Source: Sphingomonas sp. 37zxx (lineage in GTDB: Bacteria > Pseudomonadota > Alphaproteobacteria > Sphingomonadales > Sphingomonadaceae). Taken from it: DNA of 38,838 nucleotides. This document shows, piece by piece, positions 25,967 to 33,106 of the stretch; positions within the stretch are counted from its first letter, which is position 1, and every line of letters begins with the position of its first letter. Location of the stretch: NCBI RefSeq assembly GCF_000786205.1, contig NZ_JROH01000033.1, positions 1 to 38,838 on the forward strand, in the 5' to 3' direction. The translations under genes were made by a program, and so were the position numbers. Below the pieces are notes generated by a model, which did not search any database, was not told the origin of the DNA, and saw nothing but the letters and a program-made list of their open reading frames with translations.

Positions 25967-26971
25967 TTATCCGGCGGCAGGCGCAACCTCATGGGCGGGT
26001 CGCATCGTGCCATCGGGCGAAAGGTGACGGACTTCGGCATTCATCGCTATGCCGGTTAGATCGTAGACACGACTGCGCGCGAGCGCGATTAGCGCCAAAA
26101 CGTCCTGCGATCGAGCCGAATCGTTATTAACGATGAAATTGGCATGTTCAGGTGAAAACTGGGCATCGCCGATGGCAAATCCCTTGAGCCCGGCCTTCTC
26201 GATCGCCAGGCCCGGCGGCCCGATCAGGCTGTAGAGCTTGGGATCGCTGACGAAGACCGAGCCGCAATTGGCGCGCACCTTGGGAAATTTGGCGCGGCGT
26301 GAGCGAAGAATGTCGATCGCTTCGCGGCGAAGCGCCGACGGGTCGGCGCGCTCGAACCGGAACCGGATCGCGGTGACGATATGCTCGCCCGACTGAAGAC
26401 GGGATCGGCGATAGCCATAGCCGAGCTCGTGATGCTCCAGCCTCCTCGGCATCCCATGGCGATCGACGACATCGACCGACAGTACATTGTCGCCGATGCC
26501 CTTGCGCTGGCTGCCGCCGTTCATCGTGACGAGGCCGCCCAGCGTACCGGGAATGCCAATGGCATGCACGGCACCCGACAGGCCGGCGTTGATGAGATGC
26601 CGCACGAAACTGGGAACCCACCAGCCGGCCCCGGCAACGACGACGCCATCGTCTTCGAGCGTCAGCGAGTCGAAAGCACGACCGATGCGGATCACGACGC
26701 CGCGAAATCCGGCATTGTCGAACAGCAGGTTCGAACCGTCGCCCAGGATGATATGCGGCACGCCCAGGTCGGCGATCAACCGCAGTGTGAGGGCAAGCGA
26801 ACCAGCATCGGTCGGGGTGACGACGATGTCAGCGGGGCCGCCGATTTGCCAGCGGCCGAGCGATGCCAATGGGACGTCGAAGGCGATTTCGGCGGGGGGC
26901 ATTGCATTTGCCAGCGCCCGCGCCGCCGCGTCCAACGGCGATCTGGCCGCTGATCCGATCAACGTCGTCAT
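25967..26971 (-). CDS. MurB-like UDP-N-acetylenolpyruvoylglucosamine reductase (divergent)
   Basis: A 334-residue FAD-dependent reductase of the MurB family. The FAD domain shows GRWQIGGPADIVVTPTD, ILGDGSNLLF (75-84) and GIPGTLGGLVTMNGG (139-153). Tyr 187-Arg 188 (YGYRRS), the catalytic Ser 238 in NCGSVF, and Glu 313 in NAEVRHL match the MurB active site. It would reduce the enolpyruvyl group made by the adjacent MurA-like enzyme to a lactyl ether. It differs from common MurB in the MNGGSQRKG segment (usually NAGAYG) and the SDP after the catalytic serine. ATG at 26971 has GGAG upstream. It is the first gene of the apparent operon and lies outside any division/cell-wall cluster. Confidence 0.87.
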   Translation of the reverse strand: MTTLIGSAARSPLDAAARALANAMPPAEIAFDVPLASLGRWQIGGPADIVVTPTDAGSLALTLRLIADLGVPHIILGDGSNLLFDNAGFRGVVIRIGRAFDSLTLEDDGVVVAGAGWWVPSFVRHLINAGLSGAVHAIGIPGTLGGLVTMNGGSQRKGIGDNVLSVDVVDRHGMPRRLEHHELGYGYRRSRLQSGEHIVTAIRFRFERADPSALRREAIDILRSRRAKFPKVRANCGSVFVSDPKLYSLIGPPGLAIEKAGLKGFAIGDAQFSPEHANFIVNNDSARSQDVLALIALARSRVYDLTGIAMNAEVRHLSPDGTMRPAHEVAPAAG

Positions 26972-27270
26972 CGCGATGCTCCATCATTTGGCATGGTACC
27001 GCTGCAGTCTTGGACCCGCCACGGGCTGGGGATAGCAGCAAGCGCGGGGGATGGAAGCGTTGGTTTGTCGGCTCAACGAGCAGCGATCACGGACCGTCTG
27101 ATATGGGGCCGATCCTGCACCCAAGATTTCTCCGTGCCCGATGTTCAAAACTGCATCTTTTTCCTTGTGTCAACCACACGAACGGTACATTCTCATTCTG
27201 GTACACACCGGGCAATGCCAGCGCGCCAACGATACCGGGCGGTACCGAAAAAAACTAGGAGAGGTCGGTC
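26972..27270. other. Divergent intergenic region murB / small ORF
   Basis: About 300 bases that should hold the promoter of the murB-led operon on the minus strand and of the small membrane ORF on the plus strand. I see no confident -35/-10 pair. Confidence 0.35.
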
Positions 27271-27411
27271 GTGGACAGCTTTTCAAATACTCGCGGCGAT
27301 AAGACCGTTCGTGAAGCCATTGCTGGCACGCGCGCGATGCGAGCGCTTACATCGTCGTTGCTGGTCGGCTCGATGATATGGGTTGCCACGCTGTCCGTGG
27401 TGCTCAGCTAG
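27271..27411 (+). CDS. Small single-pass membrane protein (46 aa)
   Basis: GTG at 27271 is preceded by a strong ribosome site AGGAGAGG (about 27257-27264) with good spacing, and the frame stops at TAG 27409-27411. The product has a polar, charged N-terminal half (about 1-24, with DKTVREAIAGTRAMR). A hydrophobic helix with a Trp (about 26-45, SLLVGSMIWVATLSVVL) ends the protein. This is the layout of a tail-anchored small membrane protein. It is divergent from the murB-led operon. No family is recognised; ribosome site and helix are the only evidence for a gene. Confidence 0.5.
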   Translation: MDSFSNTRGDKTVREAIAGTRAMRALTSSLLVGSMIWVATLSVVLS

Positions 27412-27604
27412 CTGATCGATTGGTCAAATCGTTGCGGGTTGCCAGACAGTTAGGCTGGTATTCGCGTAGGTTATGGCGTTGCCTGGACGCGCCACCAATA
27501 TGTCTTTCCAGAAAAGGGAGCGGGATGGAGCGCGGCCAATCCGGAGCGCGCTTCACCCGGGTGACCATTTTCGTGGTGGGGCCGGCATTGCCCGCCAATC
27601 CAAC

Positions 27605-27773
27605 CTAGTGGTCCGATTCTGACATTTGCTACCCCCTTCGGCTCAGTCAGGAGCAAATGTCAGAATCTCCAGGACCACTAGCAATTATGTGGTTCTAGTG
27701 GATTTTATGATTTTGACATTCGCAGCGACAGCGTGCCGCAGGCGGGATGCGAATGTCAAAATCAATCCACTAG
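27605..27773 (+). repeat. 169-bp double-hairpin element, copy 2
   Basis: Same orientation and length as the copy at 16430-16598, with a single base difference (C at 27729). It has tandem palindromes bounded by CTAG. The two copies form an 11.2-kb direct repeat around the murB-murA-secretion-wzc-wzx-glycosyltransferase block. Confidence 0.85.
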
Positions 27774-27889
27774 CTCAATTCGGCACAGTTGTCGTTCGAT
27801 CGCTGCTCCGGTCGTTCGGCGTGCTCGACTTGAAATCGCCGGGCGCGGCGCGCTTGCGCAAAGCGATTCGCCGAGGTAGCCGTTCGGCA

Positions 27890-27908
27890 TTCATCCGAAT
27901 CGGATGAA
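27890..27908. promoter_or_regulatory. Operator-like perfect inverted repeat
   Basis: TTCATCCGA, one central A, then TCGGATGAA: a perfect 9-bp dyad about 225 bp upstream of the sugar transferase start. Size and symmetry suit a dimeric regulator. No regulator gene is adjacent. Confidence 0.35.
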
Positions 27909-28058
27909 ATCACAAGTTTTTGCAGATAAACGCAAGCGTGGCCCGTTCTGCCGCTGTTGCATTGTGCAGTGCGGCATGTACTGGCATCGGCGGAAGCACT
28001 TATCGGTGGCAACGAAGATGGAGCGGGGATAGCGAATAGCGGTCGACGGATGGCGCGC

Positions 28059-28070
28059 TTAACCTTAACC
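28059..28070 (+). promoter_or_regulatory. Tandem TTAACC motif upstream of the sugar transferase
   Basis: TTAACCTTAACC lies about 60 bp before the sugar transferase start. TTAACC resembles a half of the alphaproteobacterial CtrA site, but the spacing here (two bases between TTAA cores) is not the canonical seven. Regulatory meaning is speculative. Confidence 0.2.
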
Positions 28071-28131
28071 TGACGATATCCTTTGTTCGCTACCGCATGT
28101 CAGACTGCCGAACTACTGCGCGGATATCGAA

Positions 28132-29577
28132 ATGATGGCTGCGGCGCACATCGCACCGCCGGCTATGCGGCAGAGGGGAAACCGCTTGAATTTCGAAACG
28201 AAGACCCTGCCGATCGCCCAAGAAACCCACACGTCGGGCCGTGCCCTGTACCGAAACCGGGTTCGGCTTGGTCTGTACGCGATACTGGTGCTGAGCGATG
28301 CGCTGAGCGTACTTGGCGCGTTTGCGTTTGGCTCGTGGTTTCACTTCGGCAACATCACTTCGCGTTCCGAATTCGACGTTGCGATTGCGGTGCTGCCAAT
28401 TTTCCTCGGGACGGCGTTTAATAGCGGGGCGTATTCGATCGCGGTGTTGCGGTCGCATCGCACCGGTACGTCGCGAGTATGGGCGTCGCTCGCCTTTGCC
28501 TTTGCCTCGACCCTGCTGCTATTTTACTATCTCCGCGTCATGCAGGACCTGTCGCGCGAAGCGATGGGCATCAGCATGGTCACCAGCTTCCTGCTGGTGA
28601 CCGTTGCGCGAACGCTTTTTTCCTATGGAGTCGGGCACGCGATCAAGGGCGATGTGACGTCCGAGCTGGTGATCCTCGATGATATGGCGATCACCTGCCC
28701 CCCCCATGTCGCGGTGCTGGACGCGCATCGGGCTGCACTGAAGCCCGACCTGCGCGATCCGATGATGCTCAATCGGCTGGCGGCGCGGCTGCGCGGGATT
28801 GATCGAGTCGTCATCGCCTGTCGTCCCGAGGCGCAGCGGTCATGGGCGATGTTGCTCAAAGGCGCGAATATCCAGGCGGAAATCGCCTCGACCGAATTCG
28901 ACGCCGTCGGCGCGATCGGCATCGGCAAGATCGGCGACCGATCGACGCTGGTGGTGGCAACCGGCCCCTTGTCGCTGCGCAATCGCATTTTGAAGCGTAG
29001 CTTCGACTTGTGCTTTGCGGTTCCTGCGTTGGTGGTGCTGATGCCGCTGCTGATATTGATCGCCATCGCGATCAAGGCCGACAGCGCCGGTCCTGTTTTC
29101 TTCAAGCAGAAGCGGGTGGGGCGCGGCAATGCGCTGTTCGAGGTATATAAATTCCGCAGTATGCGCAGCGAGATGTGCGACCCCGACGGCAATGTCTCAT
29201 CGAGCCGCGACGACCTGCGCATCACGCGAGTGGGGTCGTTCATCCGCAAAACCAGCCTCGATGAACTGCCGCAATTGCTGAATGTGCTGTTCGGGTCGAT
29301 GAGCATCGTCGGGCCTCGCCCCCATGCGCTCGGGTCGCTCGCTGGCCAGGATTTGTTCTGGGACGTCGACGAGCGCTATTGGCATCGACATGCCCTAAAG
29401 CCGGGCATTACCGGCCTGGCGCAGGTGCGCGGATTTCGCGGCGCGACATCGCAGCGCGGCGATTTGACGCGGCGGTTGCAAGCCGATCTGGAATATATCG
29501 CCGGCTGGTCGATCTGGCGCGATTTCGAGATATTGGTCTCGACGATCACGGTGGTGGTGCACAAGAACGCATTCTGA
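28132..29577 (+). CDS. Undecaprenyl-phosphate sugar phosphotransferase (initiating transferase, SpsB/GelB-like)
   Basis: A 481-residue polyprenyl glycosylphosphotransferase of the WbaP/WcaJ/ExoY class. It transfers a sugar-1-phosphate, probably glucose-1-P by analogy with sphingan enzymes, to undecaprenyl phosphate and so starts repeat-unit assembly. Four N-terminal membrane helices lie within about 45-165, with a middle domain at 175-280. The C-terminal catalytic domain has KRSFD (288-292), a membrane re-entrant helix, GPVFFKQKRVGR (320-331), FRSM (341-344), DELPQLLNVL (377-386) and VGPRP (393-397). ATG 28132 lacks a good ribosome site. An in-frame TTG at 28186, preceded by AGAGGGG, is an attractive alternative start. 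The stop overlaps the next gene (TGATG). Confidence 0.92.
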   Translation: MMAAAHIAPPAMRQRGNRLNFETKTLPIAQETHTSGRALYRNRVRLGLYAILVLSDALSVLGAFAFGSWFHFGNITSRSEFDVAIAVLPIFLGTAFNSGAYSIAVLRSHRTGTSRVWASLAFAFASTLLLFYYLRVMQDLSREAMGISMVTSFLLVTVARTLFSYGVGHAIKGDVTSELVILDDMAITCPPHVAVLDAHRAALKPDLRDPMMLNRLAARLRGIDRVVIACRPEAQRSWAMLLKGANIQAEIASTEFDAVGAIGIGKIGDRSTLVVATGPLSLRNRILKRSFDLCFAVPALVVLMPLLILIAIAIKADSAGPVFFKQKRVGRGNALFEVYKFRSMRSEMCDPDGNVSSSRDDLRITRVGSFIRKTSLDELPQLLNVLFGSMSIVGPRPHALGSLAGQDLFWDVDERYWHRHALKPGITGLAQVRGFRGATSQRGDLTRRLQADLEYIAGWSIWRDFEILVSTITVVVHKNAF

Positions 29578-29885
29578 TGCGCCAGCCAATGCGCGCGGAT
29601 GGTTATGCGCTATTTACCATCCGCGCTAACCGCTTTTCAACGCAGATCATGCACACCTCGCCTATGGCAAGATATGCATATAGCCCGAAACCAGTAGCCG
29701 ATACCGATCCGGTACCGATTGCTGTCGTTGCGTCGGCGGACGACGACATGCTCGACTTCGGCCATTGGCTGTTGCCTGCCGAACCGATCCCCACGAGTGA
29801 GCGATGGATCAGGCGGCTGTCGAGCGCGATGGGGCCAATTGCTTTCATCGCAGCCTGTGGTGCGGTCGTCGCTTTTCTTGCCTAA
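29577..29885 (+). CDS. Small protein with C-terminal membrane helix
   Basis: A 102-residue product translationally coupled to the sugar transferase (its ATG shares one base with the TGA stop). The N-terminal 80 residues are polar with a short acidic patch (SADDDMLDFGHWLLP). Residues about 84-102 (GPIAFIAACGAVVAFLA) form a single C-terminal membrane anchor. An internal ATG at 29649 could also start it. I do not recognise a family. Coupling suggests it acts with the sugar transferase, for example as an accessory or regulator, but this is inference. Confidence 0.5.
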   Translation: MRQPMRADGYALFTIRANRFSTQIMHTSPMARYAYSPKPVADTDPVPIAVVASADDDMLDFGHWLLPAEPIPTSERWIRRLSSAMGPIAFIAACGAVVAFLA

Positions 29886-29987
29886 AGCGCGGTAGCTGGC
29901 CGCCAAAGACGAAGTCGGCGCTTGCTTTTGCAAGGGCGGATCGTTTAGCGCCCGCTTGGTATCTACGGAAATCAGGCGGGAATTAGC

Positions 29988-31289
29988 ATGCGCATCACAA
30001 TGATTGGTTCGGGCTATGTTGGACTAGTCTCTGGTGCCTGTTTCGCCGATTTTGGCCATGATGTCGTCTGCATCGACAAGGATCAGCGCAAGATCGATGC
30101 GCTGCATGCCGGCAAGATGCCGATTTACGAACCCGGACTCGACGAGCTGGTCGCGCGAAATGTGAAGGCGGGCCGCCTGAGCTTCGGCACCGACCTGCGC
30201 GAAGCGGTCAAGGACGCCGATGCGGTGTTCATCGGCGTTGGCACGCCATCACGCCGCGGCGACGGCCATGCCGATCTGACCTATGTCTATGCTGCTGCCA
30301 AGGAAATCGGCGCGGCCCTCTCCGGCTATACCGTGATCGTCACCAAATCGACGGTGCCGGTGGGCACCGGCGACGAAGTCGAGCGTATCATCCGCGAGGT
30401 CAATCCTTCGGCTGAGTTCGGCGTGGTGTCGAACCCCGAATTCCTGCGCGAAGGCGCGGCGATCGACGATTTCAAGCGCCCCGACCGGATCGTGATCGGC
30501 TCGGAAGACGAGCGCGCGACCGAGGTGATGCGGCAGGTATACCGTCCGCTCCACATCAACGCCTCGCCGATCCTGGTCACCGGCCGCCGCACCGCCGAGC
30601 TGATCAAATATGCCGGCAATGCGTTCCTCGCGACCAAGATTACCTTCATCAACGAGATTGCCGATCTGTGCGAGAAGGTCGGCGCGAACGTGCAGGACGT
30701 GGCGCGGGGCATCGGGCTCGACGGCCGCATCGGTTCGAAGTTCCTGCATGCGGGGCCTGGCTATGGCGGCTCGTGCTTCCCCAAGGACACGCTGGCACTG
30801 CTGAAGACCAGCCAGGATCACGATGCGCCGCAGCGGATCGTCGAAGCGGTGGTCGCGGTCAATGACAACCGCAAGCGCGCGATGGGTCGCAAGATCGTCG
30901 CGGCGATGGGCGGCGATGTGCGCGGCAAGACGGTCGCGATCCTGGGACTGACCTTCAAGCCGAACACCGACGACATGCGCGATTCGCCCGCGATCGCGGT
31001 GATCCAGACGTTGCAGGATGCCGGCGCCACGGTGAAGGCGTTCGATCCCGAAGGCGTCGAGCAAGCCAAGCTGGTGCTCGACAATGTCGAATATTGCGAA
31101 GGGCCGTATGAAGCGATCGACGGGGCCGACGCGCTGGCGATCCTGACCGAATGGGATGCGTTCCGGGCGCTCGACATGACTCGGGTCAAGTCGCTGCTGA
31201 CTGCACCGATCCTGGTCGATTTGCGGAACATCTATCAGCCCGAACAAATGCGGGCTGCTGGCTTTACGTACATCAGCATCGGTCGCTGA
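29988..31289 (+). CDS. ugd: UDP-glucose 6-dehydrogenase
   Basis: A 433-residue enzyme that oxidises UDP-glucose to UDP-glucuronate with two NAD+. The NAD-binding loop GSGYVG is at 7-12, EFLREGAAI (151-159) contacts substrate, Lys 207 lies in ELIKYAGNAF, and the catalytic Cys 263 is in GPGYGGSCFPKDT. The C-terminal domain has GLTFKPNTDDMRDSPA. All active-site blocks are intact and length is normal. A purine-rich AGGCGGGA precedes the ATG. The next gene, one base downstream, is a UDP-sugar epimerase, so the pair makes UDP-uronic acids for the polysaccharide. Confidence 0.96.
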   Translation: MRITMIGSGYVGLVSGACFADFGHDVVCIDKDQRKIDALHAGKMPIYEPGLDELVARNVKAGRLSFGTDLREAVKDADAVFIGVGTPSRRGDGHADLTYVYAAAKEIGAALSGYTVIVTKSTVPVGTGDEVERIIREVNPSAEFGVVSNPEFLREGAAIDDFKRPDRIVIGSEDERATEVMRQVYRPLHINASPILVTGRRTAELIKYAGNAFLATKITFINEIADLCEKVGANVQDVARGIGLDGRIGSKFLHAGPGYGGSCFPKDTLALLKTSQDHDAPQRIVEAVVAVNDNRKRAMGRKIVAAMGGDVRGKTVAILGLTFKPNTDDMRDSPAIAVIQTLQDAGATVKAFDPEGVEQAKLVLDNVEYCEGPYEAIDGADALAILTEWDAFRALDMTRVKSLLTAPILVDLRNIYQPEQMRAAGFTYISIGR

Positions 31290-31290
31290 T

Positions 31291-32271
31291 ATGCGGTCCG
31301 ATCCAGTATTGGTCACCGGCGCGGCTGGTTTTATCGGCCATGCCGTCGCGCACCGGCTGCTCGAACGCGGCGAGCGCGTGATCGGCATCGATATCGTCAA
31401 CGACTATTATGACGTGTCGCTCAAAGAGGCGCGATTGGCGACCTTTGACGGCCAGGCTGGATTTTCCTTCCATCGGATCGATATCGCCGACGCCGATGCA
31501 GTCGCTGCATTGGTGCGCGACCATGGCGTGGTGCGGATCGTCCATTTGGCCGCGCAGGCAGGCGTTCGATACAGCCTGGAAAACCCCTTCGCCTATCAGC
31601 GGTCGAACCTGCAGGGGCATTTGTCGCTGTTGGAGGCCAGCCGCCATGCGCCCGGGTTCGAGCATCTGGTCTATGCCTCTTCCTCGTCGGTCTATGGCGA
31701 CAAGCCGATGGGTGGCGCAGGCTTTTCGGAGGATGAGCCGGCGATGAAGCCGGTGTCGCTGTACGCCGCCACCAAGCGGTCGTGCGAGCTGATGAGCGAG
31801 AGCTATGCGAAGCTGTATCGCTATTCGCAAACCGGGCTGCGGTTTTTCACCGTCTATGGCCCTTGGGGCCGGCCCGACATGGCGATCTTTGGCTTTACCC
31901 AGAAGATCCTCGCGGGCGAATCGATCGAGGTGTACGGCGAAGGCAAGATGGCGCGCGACTTCACCTATATCGACGACATCGTCGATGGGGTGATTGGTGC
32001 GCTCGATCATCCGCCCGAAAATGGCGGCCATCGCGTGCTGAATATCGGCGATTCGCATCCGGTGGGGCTGATGGAGATGATTTCGACGCTCGAGAGCAAG
32101 CTGGGGATCGTGGCCGACAAGGTCATGCGGCCGATGCAGCCCGGCGATGTCACCGCGACCTATGCCGACATATCGAAATTGACTGCGCTGACCGGCTATC
32201 AGCCCAAGGTGATGCTCGATGCGGGCATCGGTAATTTCGTCAAATGGTACCGCGAATATTATGGCCGTTGA
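31291..32271 (+). CDS. UDP-glucuronate 4-epimerase-like NAD-dependent epimerase
   Basis: A 326-residue extended short-chain dehydrogenase. The NAD loop TGAAGFIG is at 9-16, SSSSVYG (130-136) supplies the active serine, and YAATK (158-162) is the catalytic Tyr/Lys pair. DYYDVSLKEARL after strand 2 and RFFTVYGPWGRPDMA later are typical of UDP-GlcA 4-epimerases, giving UDP-galacturonate. The gene begins one base after the ugd stop, so the product of Ugd is the natural substrate. UDP-glucose 4-epimerase activity cannot be fully excluded, but the motifs and context favour the uronate. Confidence 0.9.
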   Translation: MRSDPVLVTGAAGFIGHAVAHRLLERGERVIGIDIVNDYYDVSLKEARLATFDGQAGFSFHRIDIADADAVAALVRDHGVVRIVHLAAQAGVRYSLENPFAYQRSNLQGHLSLLEASRHAPGFEHLVYASSSSVYGDKPMGGAGFSEDEPAMKPVSLYAATKRSCELMSESYAKLYRYSQTGLRFFTVYGPWGRPDMAIFGFTQKILAGESIEVYGEGKMARDFTYIDDIVDGVIGALDHPPENGGHRVLNIGDSHPVGLMEMISTLESKLGIVADKVMRPMQPGDVTATYADISKLTALTGYQPKVMLDAGIGNFVKWYREYYGR

Positions 32272-32355
32272 AACTACGGCATAAGAGCGGACTCGAAACG
32301 ATCGGCGCTCCCTGCTATTCTTGGTGAATAATCAATGAACGGGGAGGAGTCGATA

Positions 32356-32610
32356 ATGCAACCCATGGTGCGGAGCGTTGCCGGCTGGCGACGGTTCGAG
32401 GGGGCCTCGGGCATCGTCCTGCGGTTGCAGCTATTCGAAGGTCATGAGGCGTTTGAACAGCGGCGGCTCGACCGGGTCGATTTGTCGCTGGACGATCGTC
32501 AACTACGCTCCCTCGCACGGGATTTGGTCCGCGCGGTCGAGCAGCGCGGCATGGCGTTGCATGACAAGCGGGCGTGGTGGCAACTCTGGAAGGCGCGACA
32601 CAAGGCTTGA
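32356..32610 (+). CDS. Conserved-looking small hypothetical protein
   Basis: An 84-residue soluble, strongly basic/acidic protein without signal peptide or membrane helix. ATG at 32356 follows a near-perfect ribosome site GGGGAGGAG (32341-32349), which favours it over the in-frame ATG at 32335 that overlaps that site. The segment VDLSLDDRQLRSLARDLVRAV predicts an amphipathic helix. Function unknown. It is downstream of the epimerase (84 bp gap) and convergent with the small-subunit gene at 32675. Confidence 0.55.
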   Translation: MQPMVRSVAGWRRFEGASGIVLRLQLFEGHEAFEQRRLDRVDLSLDDRQLRSLARDLVRAVEQRGMALHDKRAWWQLWKARHKA

Positions 32611-32674
32611 CGCAATGCAAGTTCGCCGGTCGGCTGGCGGGGTTAGCGGGGCAGCGGCCCCCCGTGTGCTGCGT

Positions 32675-33106
32675 TCAATCGAAATCGAAACGCGCGAACG
32701 GATTGAAGCAGCTTTGCGGCCCCAGGAACGTCACCGGATCGGTCGGCTTCGTGTTTTGCAGAAACGTGGTGCGGGTCAGGAAATAGGTGACCAGCATCCG
32801 TTCGAACGTGTCGAACTTGCTGCCGACGACCGCAGGGGCATCGTTCGCGACCGTCCGCAGAACGCCGAACATTTCGGCCCCGAGATAACCCGCGGCCTGT
32901 GCCTGATCGATATTCCGGGTTTCGAGGAAATGCGCCTTGAACGCGGCATATTCGGCTGCCGCCATCTCGAACGGGCCAACCGACCGGGTCAGCACGCTTC
33001 GGATCAGATCGTCACTGCGATATAGAGCGAGCGCGCCGCCGCCGGCGACGATCAGGCCGGCGCCGGCCACGGTTCCGATGAAGACGGCACGCCGGCTGAC
33101 GTTCAT
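32675..33106 (-). CDS. Tat-signal small subunit of a GMC dehydrogenase (gluconate 2-dehydrogenase subunit 3-like)
   Basis: A 143-residue protein. The N-terminus NVSRRAVFIGTVAGAGLIVAG is a twin-arginine signal with the RR at 5-6 and a hydrophobic stretch to about 28. The mature part is all-helical, as expected for the small (gamma) subunits of membrane-associated FAD dehydrogenases, which carry the catalytic subunit out by Tat hitch-hiking. The ATG at 33106 overlaps the GMC gene stop (ATGA). The family assignment rests largely on this coupling and the Tat signal rather than on strong motifs. Confidence 0.65.
   Translation of the reverse strand: MNVSRRAVFIGTVAGAGLIVAGGGALALYRSDDLIRSVLTRSVGPFEMAAAEYAAFKAHFLETRNIDQAQAAGYLGAEMFGVLRTVANDAPAVVGSKFDTFERMLVTYFLTRTTFLQNTKPTDPVTFLGPQSCFNPFARFDFD

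Larger units (their letters stand above)
27412..28131. other. 720-bp intergenic region with repeat and operator-like sites
   Basis: No convincing gene. It contains the second copy of the 169-bp element, a 9-bp perfect inverted repeat (27890-27908), and a tandem TTAACC pair (28059-28070) upstream of the sugar transferase. Frames crossing the element have translations repeated in the other copy and are artefacts. Confidence 0.5.

Noticed and set aside
27378..27608. 76-residue plus-strand frame after the small membrane ORF
   Set aside because: No ribosome site, odd composition and overlap with the small ORF and the repeat edge.
27626..27907. 93-residue frame starting inside repeat copy 2 (and its twin starting at 16451)
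   Set aside because: The N-terminal half is the translated repeat itself, present twice with different tails, so it is an artefact of the element.
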